Notes: generated by a model not told the origin, from the sequence alone. 64,000 bases of DNA from Paracoccaceae bacterium (GCA_027489375.1 JAIXZW010000003.1:124001-188000); one strand, 5' to 3'. Counted from the first letter of the stretch, positions 8,453 through 17,834 are shown. A program made the numbers and translations.

Positions 8453-9280
8453 TCAACCTTTGGGCGGTTGGTCGCGGAGCGGGAGTTCGGCGGTATTCAG
8501 GGCGTCGGCCAATCTTTGGGCGGCGGAACCGGGGCGGAGCGGCTTTTGCTGGCTTTCGTGGGGTGCCCAGCCGGTGAGGCAGATGATCTCGAACGTTGCC
8601 GGAATGCGGCCATCGGGGCGGGTGTGGTGTTCGGCGTAAAGCGCTGCGGCGCGGGCAAAGACGGCGCGGCGGGTGGGGCGGCGGAGGCGGGCGTGCAGGG
8701 CGTTGCCTTCGCCCATCGCCCGCAGGTCGCGCATCAGCGCCAGTGCATCTGGGTAAGTGACTGTTTTCGTGAAGCTATCCGCCACGGGAAGGTTGAAGCC
8801 CGCCCGTTGCAGAAGGCCGCCAAGATCGCGGATTTCAGCCATCGGCAGGATGCGGGGGGAGAGGCCGCCCGTCACCTCGGCCTCGGCCTGGGCGAGGCAG
8901 GCGCGGAGTTCGTGCAAGGTCTGGCCGCCGAAGAGGAAACCGAGGAACAGGCCGTCGGGCCGCAGGGCGCGGCGGCATTGCACGAGTTGGCCGACCGGAT
9001 CGTTAGACCAGTGCATGCACAGGGCATGCACAACGAGGTCATACGAATCCGGCGAAAGGTGAAGAAAATCTTCATCTTCGACCGTTTGCGCGAAACCCGA
9101 CCAGAGCTGCGGAAAGGGTGTCACCACCACGGGGGCTGTAAAGGTTCTGTTAACCTCGGCCAGACGATCCTGCGTTTCGGCGGCGACCTCGTCTTGCAGG
9201 AACAGCGCGGGCGCACGCAGGGCGCGGGCGCGGTTGCGGGCAAGGGCGGGGCGGTCGGTCAGGATCGGCGGTGTCTGCAT
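8453..9280 (-). CDS. NDUFAF5/BioC-like methyltransferase-fold protein lacking a clear SAM motif I
   Basis: About 275 residues. The second half of a class I methyltransferase is evident: YDLVVHALCMHWSNDPVGQLVQCRRALRPDGLFLGFLFGGQTLHELR, typical of the NDUFAF5/malonyl-ACP methyltransferase-like family. The segment where the glycine-rich SAM loop (DLGxGxG) should sit is short and reads TFTAPVVVTPFPQLWSGF instead, with no such motif. It may therefore not bind SAM in the usual way. The start at 9280 (MQTPPIL) is chosen over 9292; neither has a good ribosome site. It diverges from comF with only 23 bp between starts. Confidence 0.75.
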   Translation of the reverse strand: MQTPPILTDRPALARNRARALRAPALFLQDEVAAETQDRLAEVNRTFTAPVVVTPFPQLWSGFAQTVEDEDFLHLSPDSYDLVVHALCMHWSNDPVGQLVQCRRALRPDGLFLGFLFGGQTLHELRACLAQAEAEVTGGLSPRILPMAEIRDLGGLLQRAGFNLPVADSFTKTVTYPDALALMRDLRAMGEGNALHARLRRPTRRAVFARAAALYAEHHTRPDGRIPATFEIICLTGWAPHESQQKPLRPGSAAQRLADALNTAELPLRDQPPKG

Positions 9281-9303
9281 GGGCGGGACCATAGGAGGCG
9301 GGA

Positions 9304-10020
9304 ATGGGAATGCAAGCCGTGCTGCGACTGGTCTACCCGCCGCAATGCGTGGCCTGTGGCGAGGCGGTGGACAGCGACTTTGGCCTGTGCGGTCCGTGCT
9401 GGCGCGAGACGGGGTTCATCACGGGGCTGGTTTGCGATCTGTGCGGGGTGCCCTTGCCGGGTGAGGGCGAGGGTGCGGAGTGTGACGACTGCATCGCGCT
9501 GGGCCGTCCTTGGGCGCAGGGGCGGGCGGCGTTTCTGTATCGGGATGTCGGGCGCAAGCTGGTGCTGGGGTTGAAACATGCCGACCGGATCGAGCTTGCG
9601 CGGCCTGCGGGGGAATGGCTGCTGCGGGCGGCGCGGCCGATCCTGCGCGAGGGGATGGTGGTTGCCCCCGTTCCGCTGCATTGGCGGCGGCTGTTCCGGC
9701 GGCGGTATAACCAGTCTGCGCTTCTGTCGGCGCGGCTGGCGGCTTTGGCGGGGTTGGCGCATTGCCCCGATCTTTTGCAGCGGGTGCGGGCGACCGGAAC
9801 GCAGGACGGGCGCGACAGGGCGGGACGGTTCGGCAACCTGACGGGGGCGATGCGGGTTCATCCCAGACGGGCGCAGGTGCTGAAGGGGGCGCATGTGCTG
9901 CTGGTGGATGATGTGATGACGAGCGGGGCCACCCTGACCGCCTGTGCCGAGGCCTGTCTTGCAACAGGCGCAAGGCGGGTATCGGTTGCGGTGTTGGCCC
10001 GCGTTGCGAAGGATGCCTAA
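9304..10020 (+). CDS. comF: ComF-family protein: zinc-finger plus phosphoribosyltransferase domain
   Basis: A 238-residue protein. Four CxxC pairs occupy the first ~65 residues (CVAC, CGPC, CDLC, CDDC), consistent with a double zinc ribbon. The rest is a type I phosphoribosyltransferase fold with the PRPP loop LLVDDVMTSGATLTAC near 200-215. ComF is needed for single-strand DNA handling in natural transformation in several bacteria, but homologues are widespread in organisms without known competence, and the exact reaction is unsettled. The ATG at 9304 has AGGAGGCGGG upstream. It is followed at short distance by grxC and a nitrilase gene, a common alphaproteobacterial arrangement. Confidence 0.88.
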   Translation: MGMQAVLRLVYPPQCVACGEAVDSDFGLCGPCWRETGFITGLVCDLCGVPLPGEGEGAECDDCIALGRPWAQGRAAFLYRDVGRKLVLGLKHADRIELARPAGEWLLRAARPILREGMVVAPVPLHWRRLFRRRYNQSALLSARLAALAGLAHCPDLLQRVRATGTQDGRDRAGRFGNLTGAMRVHPRRAQVLKGAHVLLVDDVMTSGATLTACAEACLATGARRVSVAVLARVAKDA

Positions 10021-10058
10021 ATCCTTATAGTTCGCTGCAACTGCAAAGGATGCCGACC

Positions 10059-10316
10059 ATGACAGCCGTGGAAATCTATACGACGCCGCTCTGCGGCTAT
10101 TGCCACGCCGCCAAGCGCCTGCTTGGGAAAAAGGGCGTGGAGTTCACCGAGATCGACGTGAGCACCGACAATGCCCTGCGCGCCAAGATGATGGAGCGGG
10201 CAGGCGGGCGGCGGACCGTGCCGCAAATCTTTATCGGCGGTAAGCACGTTGGCGGCTGTGACGACCTGCACGCGCTTGAGGCGGACGGGAAGCTTGATCC
10301 GATGTTGGCGGGCTGA
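10059..10316 (+). CDS. grxC: Glutaredoxin 3 (dithiol glutaredoxin)
   Basis: About 85 residues with a thioredoxin fold. The redox motif is CGYC in TTPLCGYCHAAKRLL, a dithiol active site with Gly in place of the usual Pro. Later TVPQIFIGGKHVGGCDDLHALE carries the cis-proline TVP and the GGxDD glutathione-binding turn. It reduces protein disulfides and glutathione mixed disulfides in the cytoplasm. The ATG at 10059 is preferred over 10050 because AAAGGA at 10045-10050 lies eight bases before it and would abut the earlier ATG. The stop shares a base with the start of the next gene (TGATG), implying coupling. Confidence 0.93.
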   Translation: MTAVEIYTTPLCGYCHAAKRLLGKKGVEFTEIDVSTDNALRAKMMERAGGRRTVPQIFIGGKHVGGCDDLHALEADGKLDPMLAG

Positions 10317-11146
10317 TGCGGGCGGGTCTGGTCCAGCTTACCGTGACGGATGATCCGGCGGCGAACCTGCCGGAGACGGTGGCGCTTGTGCGGGCTGCCG
10401 TGGCGGGGGGTGCGGGTTTCGTGCTGACGCCGGAATGCACCAACGCCCTGTCGTCGAACCGCGCCAAGCAGCGCGAGGTTTTGCGGTTCGAGGGCGATGA
10501 TCCCACGCTTGCCGCCCTGCGGGACGAGGCGGCGCGGGCGGGCGTCTGGATGCTGATCGGATCGCTGGGTGTGCTGACCGATGACGCGGACGGGCGCTTT
10601 GCGAACCGCTCGTTCCTGATCGGGCCGGACGGGGGGATCGTGGCGCGCTATGACAAGATCCACATGTTCGACGTGAACGTGTCGGAGACCGAGGTTTACC
10701 GCGAGTCGTCGGGTTACAGGCCGGGGGCGCGGGCGGTGATGGCGGATACCCCGTTCGGGCGGGTGGGAATGACGGTCTGTTATGACGTGCGCTTCCCGCA
10801 TCTTTACCGCCGTCTGGCGCAGGCGGGGGCCGAGATCATCACGGTTCCGGCGGCGTTCAACCACATCACGGGTGCTGCGCATTGGGAAGTGCTGCTGCGG
10901 GCGCGGGCGATCGAGACGGGGTGCTACGTGTTGGCCCCCGCGCAGACGGGCTTTCACCCCGAAGCGGGTGGCAAGGGGCGGCGGACGCATGGGCATAGCC
11001 TTGTGATCGCGCCCTGGGGCGAGGTTTTGTCGGATGCGGGCGTGGAGCCGGGCGTGACATTCGCCGACCTCGATCTGGCCGAGGTGGCCAAGGCGCGGGA
11101 CCGCGTGCCATCGCTTTCGCATGACAGGGCGTTTGAGGGACCATGA
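10316..11146 (+). CDS. Carbon-nitrogen hydrolase (Nit1/omega-amidase-like, nitrilase superfamily)
   Basis: A 276-residue amidase. The catalytic triad is visible: Glu40 in TPECTN, Lys114 in DKIHMFDV, and Cys155 in TVCYDVRFPHLYR. The sequence from YDKIHMFDVNVSE through GHSLVIAPWGEVL matches the Nit1/Nit2 branch. Relatives hydrolyse deaminated glutathione or omega-amides of keto acids, so a metabolite-repair role beside glutaredoxin is attractive but inferred. The start overlaps the grxC stop by one base, and the stop overlaps the MarR gene as ATGA, so these genes are probably one transcript. Confidence 0.88.
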   Translation: MRAGLVQLTVTDDPAANLPETVALVRAAVAGGAGFVLTPECTNALSSNRAKQREVLRFEGDDPTLAALRDEAARAGVWMLIGSLGVLTDDADGRFANRSFLIGPDGGIVARYDKIHMFDVNVSETEVYRESSGYRPGARAVMADTPFGRVGMTVCYDVRFPHLYRRLAQAGAEIITVPAAFNHITGAAHWEVLLRARAIETGCYVLAPAQTGFHPEAGGKGRRTHGHSLVIAPWGEVLSDAGVEPGVTFADLDLAEVAKARDRVPSLSHDRAFEGP

Positions 11147-11583
11147 GCGAGCGGAACGAGGATATCGCGGTTGCGTTGTTCGGTGAGCTGTTCATGGCGG
11201 ACCAGCTTGCCCGCAACCGCATATCCAAGGTGCTGCCCAAGGGGATGGAATTGTCGCATTTCGGCGTGCTGAACCATCTGGCGCGGGTCGGGGACGAACG
11301 GACTCCGGCGCAATTGGCGCGGGCCTTCCATGTGACGCGGGGGGCGATGACGAACACCCTGTCGCGGCTGGAATGGGCAGGGCATGTGCATATCCGCCCC
11401 GATTGGGACGATGCGCGGCGGAAGTTCGTGGCGATTTCCCCCGCAGGCCGTGCCGCGCGGGATGCGGCGGTGCAGGCGGTGGCGCCGTTGATCGCCGAGG
11501 TGGTCGCGGCCTTGGGTGCGGACCGCGTGCGGGCGCTGATCCCCGTGCTGCGCGAGATGCGCACGCGGCTGGAAGACGAATGA
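11143..11583 (+). CDS. MarR-family transcriptional regulator
   Basis: A 146-residue winged helix-turn-helix protein. The core reads LSHFGVLNHLARVGDERTP, then LARAFHVTRGAMTNTLSRLE (recognition helix near residues 60-80) and the wing AGHVHIRPDWDDARRKFVAI at ~80-100. Helices at both ends would form the dimer interface. It is coupled by ATGA overlaps to the amidase upstream and the YihY-like gene downstream. MarR proteins often regulate their own operon or respond to phenolic or oxidative signals; no operator was recognised. Confidence 0.88.
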   Translation: MSERNEDIAVALFGELFMADQLARNRISKVLPKGMELSHFGVLNHLARVGDERTPAQLARAFHVTRGAMTNTLSRLEWAGHVHIRPDWDDARRKFVAISPAGRAARDAAVQAVAPLIAEVVAALGADRVRALIPVLREMRTRLEDE

Positions 11584-12410
11584 AGATCCGCTGGGGAATC
11601 CTTGGCGAGTTGTGGACGCTGAGCGACGAGCGCGAGCTTGACTTGATTGCTGCGGGGATTGCCTTTTACGGCTTCGTGGCGCTGTTCCCTTCGGTCGCCG
11701 CCGTCATTGCGATCTGGAGCTTCTTTGCCGATGCCGGTGTGATCCGCGAGGAGCTGGAGCTGGCGCGGGCCTATCTGCCGCAGGATGCGTGGTCGTTGAT
11801 TGCCGAGCAGATTGAATCGCTGCTGTCGTTGCGGACGGACAATCTGACCATCGCGACGATCCTGTCGCTTTTGTTGGCGCTGTGGACGACGCGGGCGGCG
11901 GTGGCGGCGTTGATGCGGGGGCTGAACGCGATTTACGGTTTGCCGAACCGGGCGGGGCATTGGCACCAGTTGCGGGCGATGGTGTTGACATTCGTGATGA
12001 TCGGTCTGGTCATCTGCGGGATGCTGGCGGCGGTGGTGGGGCCGCTGCTGTTGTCCTTTGTGCCCTTGGGGCGGTTTGCGTCACTGGGGTTGGAGGTGGT
12101 GAACCTTGGCCTGAGCCTGCTGCTGGTCGTGGTGGGTGTGGCGCTGATGTATCGGCTGGGGCTGAACCGGAACATCCACCATCGGCTGTTCACGCGGGGG
12201 ATTTTCGTGGCCGTGGTGATCTGGGTCGCGGCGTCGCGGGGGTTCGTGCTCTATCTGGCGAATTTCGACACGTATAACCGGATTTACGGGTCGATCGGGG
12301 CGGTGGTGGCGTTGCTGATGTGGCTCTATTTCAGCGGATACGCCATTTTGCTGGGCGCTGCGGTCGATGCGGCGCGGGCGGAGCGCAAGCGGTTGAAGGG
12401 CGCTCAGTAA
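11580..12410 (+). CDS. YihY/BrkB-family inner-membrane protein
   Basis: 276 residues. The ORF is open from 11373, but the ATG at 11580 overlaps the MarR stop (ATGA) and begins MKIRWGILGELW. About six hydrophobic segments are visible: GIAFYGFVALFPSVAAVIAIW, TIATILSLLLALW, VLTFVMIGLVICGMLAAVVG, LGLSLLLVVVGVALMY, a segment around GIFVAVVIWVAASRGFVLYL, and VVALLMWLYFSGYAILLGA. YGSIGAVVALLMWLYFSGY is the family signature. These proteins were once called ribonuclease BN in error, and their role is not established. The last bases overlap the convergent tamB stop. Confidence 0.88.
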   Translation: MKIRWGILGELWTLSDERELDLIAAGIAFYGFVALFPSVAAVIAIWSFFADAGVIREELELARAYLPQDAWSLIAEQIESLLSLRTDNLTIATILSLLLALWTTRAAVAALMRGLNAIYGLPNRAGHWHQLRAMVLTFVMIGLVICGMLAAVVGPLLLSFVPLGRFASLGLEVVNLGLSLLLVVVGVALMYRLGLNRNIHHRLFTRGIFVAVVIWVAASRGFVLYLANFDTYNRIYGSIGAVVALLMWLYFSGYAILLGAAVDAARAERKRLKGAQ

Positions 12411-15400
12411 TCCTTTTCCCAGAAGAGGCCGATGCCGGTGTTGCCGGTGCTGCCCGCCGAGCCGCGGAGCGTCAGGCTTTTGGTCACGTCGAGGTTCAGG
12501 TTGATCTGGCTTTGGCCGTCCTGTCCCACTTCCACCTCGGTATAGAGGTTCTTGGCGATGTATTTGCCCAAGGTGAGGCTGGCCGCGCCGGAAGCGTCGG
12601 TCTGCACGTCGAGGTCGTCGAGGCCGAAGCCCTGCCGCAGCCGGTCGATCACGCCTGCGCCGCCGCGTCCGGCAAGGGTGGCAACCGCGTTGGCAAGCTG
12701 GGCGGCCTGAAGCGGGGAGAGGTTTTCGAGGCCGCGTCCGAAGAGGAGGCGGGAGAGGACTTCCTCTTGCGGGAGTTCGGGGGTGGAGGTGAAGGTGACG
12801 TCGGGCGCGGTGGCGGGGCCGTCGATGCGGACGAAGCTGGTGATGCCTTCGCTTTCGGTGGAGGCGGCGATGGCGACGGTGGGGATGAAATCGCCTTCGA
12901 GCAGGAGTGTCGCTTCGGACAGGATCAGGCGGCGGCCGAGGATGTCGAGGCGGCCGCGGATGAGCTGGAACGATCCGGCGGGTTGCACGGCAGCGGTCGT
13001 GCCGCGGAGGGTGAGGCTGCCGCCCAGTTCGGCGTCGAGGCCACGGCCGCGGAGGAAGACCTGCGACGGGGCGCTGATGGTGAGGTTCAGGTTGAGCGGG
13101 CGGGTCTGCGGGCCGGAGCCGCCGGATGCGGAGCCGAGGAAACCGGCGCGGTCGCGGGTGGCGCGGACGGCGGCGGGTTCGAAGCGGTGGGCAAGGTCGG
13201 GCAGGCCTGCGGCATTGCCGAGGCCGGTAGAGGGGATTTGCAGCTCGGTCTGGCCAAGGTCGATGCGTCCGGCGACGAGGCCGCCTGCGATGAGCGGTCC
13301 GGTGAGGGTGAGCGTGCCGTTGGCGGTGGTCTGGAACAGGCGCGGGTCGCGGAGGATGGCGTTTTGCAATGCGATGCGCAGGTCTGCGGTATAGGGCGCG
13401 GCGAGGGAGATTGAGCCGCTGGCCTGCACCTGCCCGCCGCTGGAGAGGCGGGTGGAGGCGGTGAGGTTGGCGCGGCTGCCGGACATGTCGGCGTTCAGCG
13501 TGACCCCTTCGAACCCGAAGGCGAGGCGCGGGTCGGCGATGCGGCCACCCGACAGCGAGACGCGGCCTGTCAGCGAGGGCAGGGCGAGCGGGCCGTTCAG
13601 GTCGAGGTCGAAGCGGACGGGGCCGGAAAGGACCCGGCCCGACAGGAAGGGCGAGAGGAGGCCCGCTTGCAGGCTGCCCGCGATGTCGAGGTTGGCGGAG
13701 GCGAAATCCCGCGTCAAGCGGCCCGCGACGGTGGCGTCGATCTGGCCGGGGCCACGGGTGCGCAGGTTCAGGTCATAGCCCGTGCCATCGTCGGTGGCGG
13801 TGCCTTCGACGCTGACGGGGCCGGGGAATTCGGGAAGGAAGAGGCCGAGGTTGGCAAGGCGGGCGGTAAGGTCGATGTCGCGCCGCGAGTCCGTTGCCGT
13901 GCCCGTGGCGCTGGCGGTGAGTTGCGGGTTGGTCAGGCGGGCAGCGTTTAGGGTGACGCGGCCCTTGGTCAGGCCGAGGTCGAGGGCAAGCGCGGTCGTA
14001 CCTGAAAGCAGGCGGTCGGCCTGCGCCTGGCCGATGCCAAGGTTTTGGCCTGTGGCGTCGAGCGTGATGCGGCCCGCTTCGGTCATGCCGCTGAAGCCGA
14101 GGTCGCCCGAAAGGCTGCCCTGCCATGCAGGGTCGAGTGCGGCGAGGTCGGAGAGGGTGACACGCGCCTTCAGGTCCGCGCCGTCGTTGCTGGCGGTTCC
14201 GGTGGCATCCGCCGTGAGTGCGCCCGTGCGGATTTGCAGGGAGCGGAGTTCGGTCTTGGCCGTGTCGCGCTTGGCGCTGGCGCTTATGGTGGAGGCGCCG
14301 CGCAGCAGGCGGTCGAGGTGCGGTTGCGACAGGGTGATATCGCGCCCGCCAAGGCTGGCGGTCAGGTCGAAGTCGCCCGCAAGCGGGCTGCCCATCCCCT
14401 CGACATGGAGGAGTGCCGCGCCGGAGAAGGGGCGGCCTGCGAGGGCGGTGAGGCGCGAGAGGTCTTGCAGGGTTGCGTCGGCTTGGCCGGAGATGCGGAA
14501 GGCATCGTCCAACCCTTCGATCTGGCCGGAGGCGGTGAGGGTGTAGTCCTTTCCCCTGATGGTCAGGCGGCGGAGGTCGAGGCCATTGGCCGCTTGGGTC
14601 GCGTGAAGGTCGGCGGTGCCGGATATTGCGGGGCCGAGTGCCGTGGCCAAGGCGGGGTTGGCGGGGGCCAGCCCTTCGGTTGCGAAGCGGAAGGCGGCGT
14701 CGAAGCTGTCGGCGGTGTCGCCGTGGGTGATCGTGCCGGAGCCGTTCAGGATCAGGCGGTCGGCGGAGAGGCCTGCGCGCTCCAGCCCCTGCACATCGAC
14801 CAGCGCGCGCCAGCCCGTGCCGAGGGCGGCGTTGTAGCCGAGCGAAAGGTTGGCGGCGGTGATGCGCGTGTCGGTCGCGCCGAGGGGGAGGAGGACGGGG
14901 GAGCCGTCGGGAAGCCCGATCTCGCCCTGCACATTCAGGCGGAGGGGGACATAATCGGGGGCGAGTTCGACCGCGCCCGCAAGGTGGATGGCCTGTGACG
15001 TGAGGTCGAAGGCTTGCAGGTCGAGCGTGCCGTCGGCGCGGGATTCGCCGCGTGCCGTCAGCGCGATCCGGTTGCCGAAGAAGGCGGCGTATTGCGGAAG
15101 GAACAGGGGGGCGAGGTCGCCGCGCAGGTCGGCATCGAAGCCGCGCCCGCCGTTTTCCGTTCCGTTCAGGGTGACGCGGCCTGCCAGACGGTCCTGCCCG
15201 TCGGAGCGCAGGGCGATGTCGGCGGCGAAGGCGTCGAGCGGGCCTGTGCCGTTGATGCTGAGTTCGGTCGCGGGGGAACCGGGGAGGCCGAGTTTGCGCA
15301 CGGCGATGCCGCCTGCATCCTCGGCTGCGGTGAGGTTCAGGGTGAGGGTCCGGGTTTCGTTGGAGAAGGCGGCGTCGAGCGAGAGTTTGCCCGCAGGGCC

Positions 15401-15931
15401 GCTGTCGGTGCGTTCAAGGAGGATCGTCGCCTTGCCATCGCCCCCGTCGAGCGAGAGGGAGGAGTCGAGCCGAGCTTCCACCGCCTCGCCCAGAACGGCG
15501 GGGCCGAGGGCAATGCGGTTGGCGGCGATGCGGCCGATGTTCACGGAGACGGGCAGGTCGGGGAGGGAGAAGCCTTTCGCCTCGGCCTCGGGGGTGGCGG
15601 GGTCGGTGACGGGGGGGCGGTCGAGGAGGATTTCGTTCGCGGAGAGTTCGGTCACGTCGACCACGCCGCGCAGGAGGGCCGAACGGCTCCAGTCCAGTGT
15701 CACGCCGTTGAGGGTGAGCCAGACGCCCTTGGCATCGGCGATGGAGAGGGATTGGATCGTGGCGCGCGAGGACAGCGCGCCCGCGAAGCCGGTGATCGTG
15801 ACCTGACGCCCCGCGCCGGAGAGGTTTTCTTCGAGCAGGGCGGCGAGGTAGCTTTTGTCCGCCTCGGCGTCCTGTGCGGGGGCGGCGAGGGGAAGCAGGG
15901 CCATAAGGGCGGCGAGGAGGAAGCGTTTCAT
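12404..15931 (-). CDS. tamB: Translocation and assembly module protein TamB
   Basis: 1175 residues, starting at the ATG at 15931 with a signal/anchor (MKRFLLAALMALLPLAAPAQ). The body is the repetitive beta-rich pattern of TamB/AsmA-like proteins, which form a periplasm-spanning groove. The C-terminal ~350 residues are the conserved TamB (DUF490) domain, e.g. LNLNLTISAPSQVFLRGRGL, SFVRIDGPATAPDVTF, LPQEEVLSRLLFGRGL and LRGSAGSTGNTGIGLFWEKDY at the end. It works with TamA in outer-membrane assembly and possibly phospholipid traffic. Its start overlaps the tamA stop by one base, and its end overlaps the convergent YihY gene by seven. The apparent 1366-codon ORF start at 16504 lies inside tamA in another frame and is rejected. 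Confidence 0.93.
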   Translation of the reverse strand: MKRFLLAALMALLPLAAPAQDAEADKSYLAALLEENLSGAGRQVTITGFAGALSSRATIQSLSIADAKGVWLTLNGVTLDWSRSALLRGVVDVTELSANEILLDRPPVTDPATPEAEAKGFSLPDLPVSVNIGRIAANRIALGPAVLGEAVEARLDSSLSLDGGDGKATILLERTDSGPAGKLSLDAAFSNETRTLTLNLTAAEDAGGIAVRKLGLPGSPATELSINGTGPLDAFAADIALRSDGQDRLAGRVTLNGTENGGRGFDADLRGDLAPLFLPQYAAFFGNRIALTARGESRADGTLDLQAFDLTSQAIHLAGAVELAPDYVPLRLNVQGEIGLPDGSPVLLPLGATDTRITAANLSLGYNAALGTGWRALVDVQGLERAGLSADRLILNGSGTITHGDTADSFDAAFRFATEGLAPANPALATALGPAISGTADLHATQAANGLDLRRLTIRGKDYTLTASGQIEGLDDAFRISGQADATLQDLSRLTALAGRPFSGAALLHVEGMGSPLAGDFDLTASLGGRDITLSQPHLDRLLRGASTISASAKRDTAKTELRSLQIRTGALTADATGTASNDGADLKARVTLSDLAALDPAWQGSLSGDLGFSGMTEAGRITLDATGQNLGIGQAQADRLLSGTTALALDLGLTKGRVTLNAARLTNPQLTASATGTATDSRRDIDLTARLANLGLFLPEFPGPVSVEGTATDDGTGYDLNLRTRGPGQIDATVAGRLTRDFASANLDIAGSLQAGLLSPFLSGRVLSGPVRFDLDLNGPLALPSLTGRVSLSGGRIADPRLAFGFEGVTLNADMSGSRANLTASTRLSSGGQVQASGSISLAAPYTADLRIALQNAILRDPRLFQTTANGTLTLTGPLIAGGLVAGRIDLGQTELQIPSTGLGNAAGLPDLAHRFEPAAVRATRDRAGFLGSASGGSGPQTRPLNLNLTISAPSQVFLRGRGLDAELGGSLTLRGTTAAVQPAGSFQLIRGRLDILGRRLILSEATLLLEGDFIPTVAIAASTESEGITSFVRIDGPATAPDVTFTSTPELPQEEVLSRLLFGRGLENLSPLQAAQLANAVATLAGRGGAGVIDRLRQGFGLDDLDVQTDASGAASLTLGKYIAKNLYTEVEVGQDGQSQINLNLDVTKSLTLRGSAGSTGNTGIGLFWEKDY

Positions 15932-17745
15932 CAGAAGGCCTGCCCGATGCCGACGTAGATTTGCACGCCTTCGCCTGTGTCGCCGCCCACGGGTTTGGCG
16001 ATGTCGAGCCGGATCGGGCCGAAGCCCGTGTCGTAGCGCAGGCCAAGCCCCGCGCCGGAATGGTTGCGCGACTGGTCGGAGAAGAAGCCGTCGATGCCGA
16101 TCTGACCGAAATCGTAAAAGCCGACGAGGCCGATTTTGCCGGTGACGCCGACGCGGGCTTCGATCTGGCTGCCGAGGTAGTAGCTGCCGCCGATGCGCGA
16201 GGTCTGGTTGTTGATGCGCAGCACGTTGACGCCGAGCGACTGGTAGGGCTGGCCGCGCACGGTGCCGCCGCCGCCGGAGTAGAAGAGTTCGTCGCGTGGC
16301 GTGGCAAGCAGACTTGCGCCGTAGACCACGCCGCCCTGAAGGCGGGCGGCAAAGGTCAGGCGGCTGCCGAAGCTGTGGTAGGTGCGGGCGTCCCATGTGA
16401 AGCGGATGCCGCTGTCGGTGGTGCCGAAGCCGAGGAAGGGTTTCGCCTCGGCGTCGATGTAGAAGCCGCGGGTGGCATCGGTCGGGTCGTCGCGGCGGTC
16501 CCATGTGACGCCGAGGGGGAGGGAGAGGTTGCGGAAGTTGAAGTCGGAGACTTTGTCGCGCCCTTTGGAGAAATCGTAGGTGAGGCCCGTGCGTGCGGTG
16601 AGTTCGGTCGAGAAGATCTGCGTGGCGGTCAGGCCGAATGTTGCGGTGTCGGCGGTGTAGTCGATGTCGTCGATATGGGAGAGTTCGGCGATGATCCCAA
16701 CGGTCGTGTCGGGAGTAAAGGTGGCGGGGCGGTCGAGCGTGACGCCGAGCGTGTAGTCGGTGCCGCTGGATTGCGCGCCGAGGTTGGCGATTTCGCCGTA
16801 AAGCTTCAGCCTCTCGGCCCCGCCAAGCAGGTTGCGGTGCATCCAGCTGCCGGAGAGCGTGACGCCATCAAGGCTCGCGATTTCGGCGCCGAAGCTGTAG
16901 CGGCGGGGTTTTTCTTCAACGACCGTGGCGGTGATGGGCAAGAGGTCGGGGGCGGTGATCGTGTCGGCTTCGGCCAGTGTGGCGGATTTGAACACGCCCG
17001 TGCGGCGGAGGCGGGTGGCGGCGAGGTCGAGGGCTTCGGGGTTGAAGGTTTCGCCCGTGGGCAGGCCTGCGATGGCACGGATGCGGGCTTCGCGCATGCG
17101 GTCGTTGCCCTTGACGATGAGCGGGCCGAAGCGGAGGCGGGGTCCGGCGTCGAGGGCGATGGCGGCGGAAAGCAGGGCATTCAGGTGGTTGGCGGTGATG
17201 TCCTGCCCTGCGACACGGGCCTTGGCATGGCCACGGTCGCGCCAGCCTTCGACGCCTGCGGTCGCGGCGGCGCGGATCGTGCCGGAGCGGGCGATTTCGC
17301 CCGTGCGGAAGCCGTCGGGCAGGGTGGTGCCACCGGCGAGGGGGGCGATGGCGGCGCGCGAGAAGCGGAAGGCGGGGCCGGGTTCGACGGTGACGGAGAT
17401 CACGTCGATGCGGGGGGGCGCGTCGAGCGGGGCGATGCTGGCGGCCTCGCGCCCGTCGAGGCGGATGTGGATGACGCCGGAATAGTAGCCTTCGGCGTAG
17501 AGGGTGTTGAGGAGTTGCGCGTAATCGGCCTGTGCGGCGGCGAAGAGGTCTTGCGGGTTGGTCTGCTTGTCGCGTTCCGAGGTGAGGAGGAGCGAGGCAT
17601 TGCGCAACGCCTCGGCCACCTCTTTGGGTGCGTTCGGGGTGGCGAAGTCGATGCGTTCCAGCGCGGCGGCGGGATGGGCGCAGAGGGCCGCCAAGGCGGC
17701 GGTTCGGGCAAGGCGGCGCAGCGTCTGGAGCGGGTTGGGGGGCAA
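15931..17745 (-). CDS. tamA: Outer-membrane assembly protein TamA (Omp85 family)
   Basis: About 604 residues. A signal peptide (LARTAALAALCAHPAAA) is followed by POTRA-type repeats to ~260, with IRLDGREAASIAPLDAPPRID and GPLIVKGNDRMREARIRAI, then an Omp85 beta-barrel. The barrel contains GVTWDRRDDPTDATRGFYID, YSGGGGTVRGQPYQSLGV and a C-terminal strand ending in GQAF. It acts with TamB to insert outer-membrane proteins. The ORF opens at a TTG at 17763 without a ribosome site. A second TTG at 17745 has GAGG five bases upstream and is preferred. It is co-transcribed with tamB (TGATG junction). Confidence 0.9.
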   Translation of the reverse strand: MPPNPLQTLRRLARTAALAALCAHPAAALERIDFATPNAPKEVAEALRNASLLLTSERDKQTNPQDLFAAAQADYAQLLNTLYAEGYYSGVIHIRLDGREAASIAPLDAPPRIDVISVTVEPGPAFRFSRAAIAPLAGGTTLPDGFRTGEIARSGTIRAAATAGVEGWRDRGHAKARVAGQDITANHLNALLSAAIALDAGPRLRFGPLIVKGNDRMREARIRAIAGLPTGETFNPEALDLAATRLRRTGVFKSATLAEADTITAPDLLPITATVVEEKPRRYSFGAEIASLDGVTLSGSWMHRNLLGGAERLKLYGEIANLGAQSSGTDYTLGVTLDRPATFTPDTTVGIIAELSHIDDIDYTADTATFGLTATQIFSTELTARTGLTYDFSKGRDKVSDFNFRNLSLPLGVTWDRRDDPTDATRGFYIDAEAKPFLGFGTTDSGIRFTWDARTYHSFGSRLTFAARLQGGVVYGASLLATPRDELFYSGGGGTVRGQPYQSLGVNVLRINNQTSRIGGSYYLGSQIEARVGVTGKIGLVGFYDFGQIGIDGFFSDQSRNHSGAGLGLRYDTGFGPIRLDIAKPVGGDTGEGVQIYVGIGQAF

Positions 17746-17834
17746 GGCTTCCTCGGGGCGCAATGGATTAACTATTGCAACTCACCCAAGGCCGCACAAT
17801 GGCAAGCGGTTCCGTTGTGGCGTTTTCCGCCGGT

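Noticed and set aside
12320-13414. 364-residue plus-strand ORF over tamB
   Set aside because: Antisense shadow of tamB; Gly/Ala/Asp/Glu-rich composition typical of GC-rich reverse frames, and no family features.
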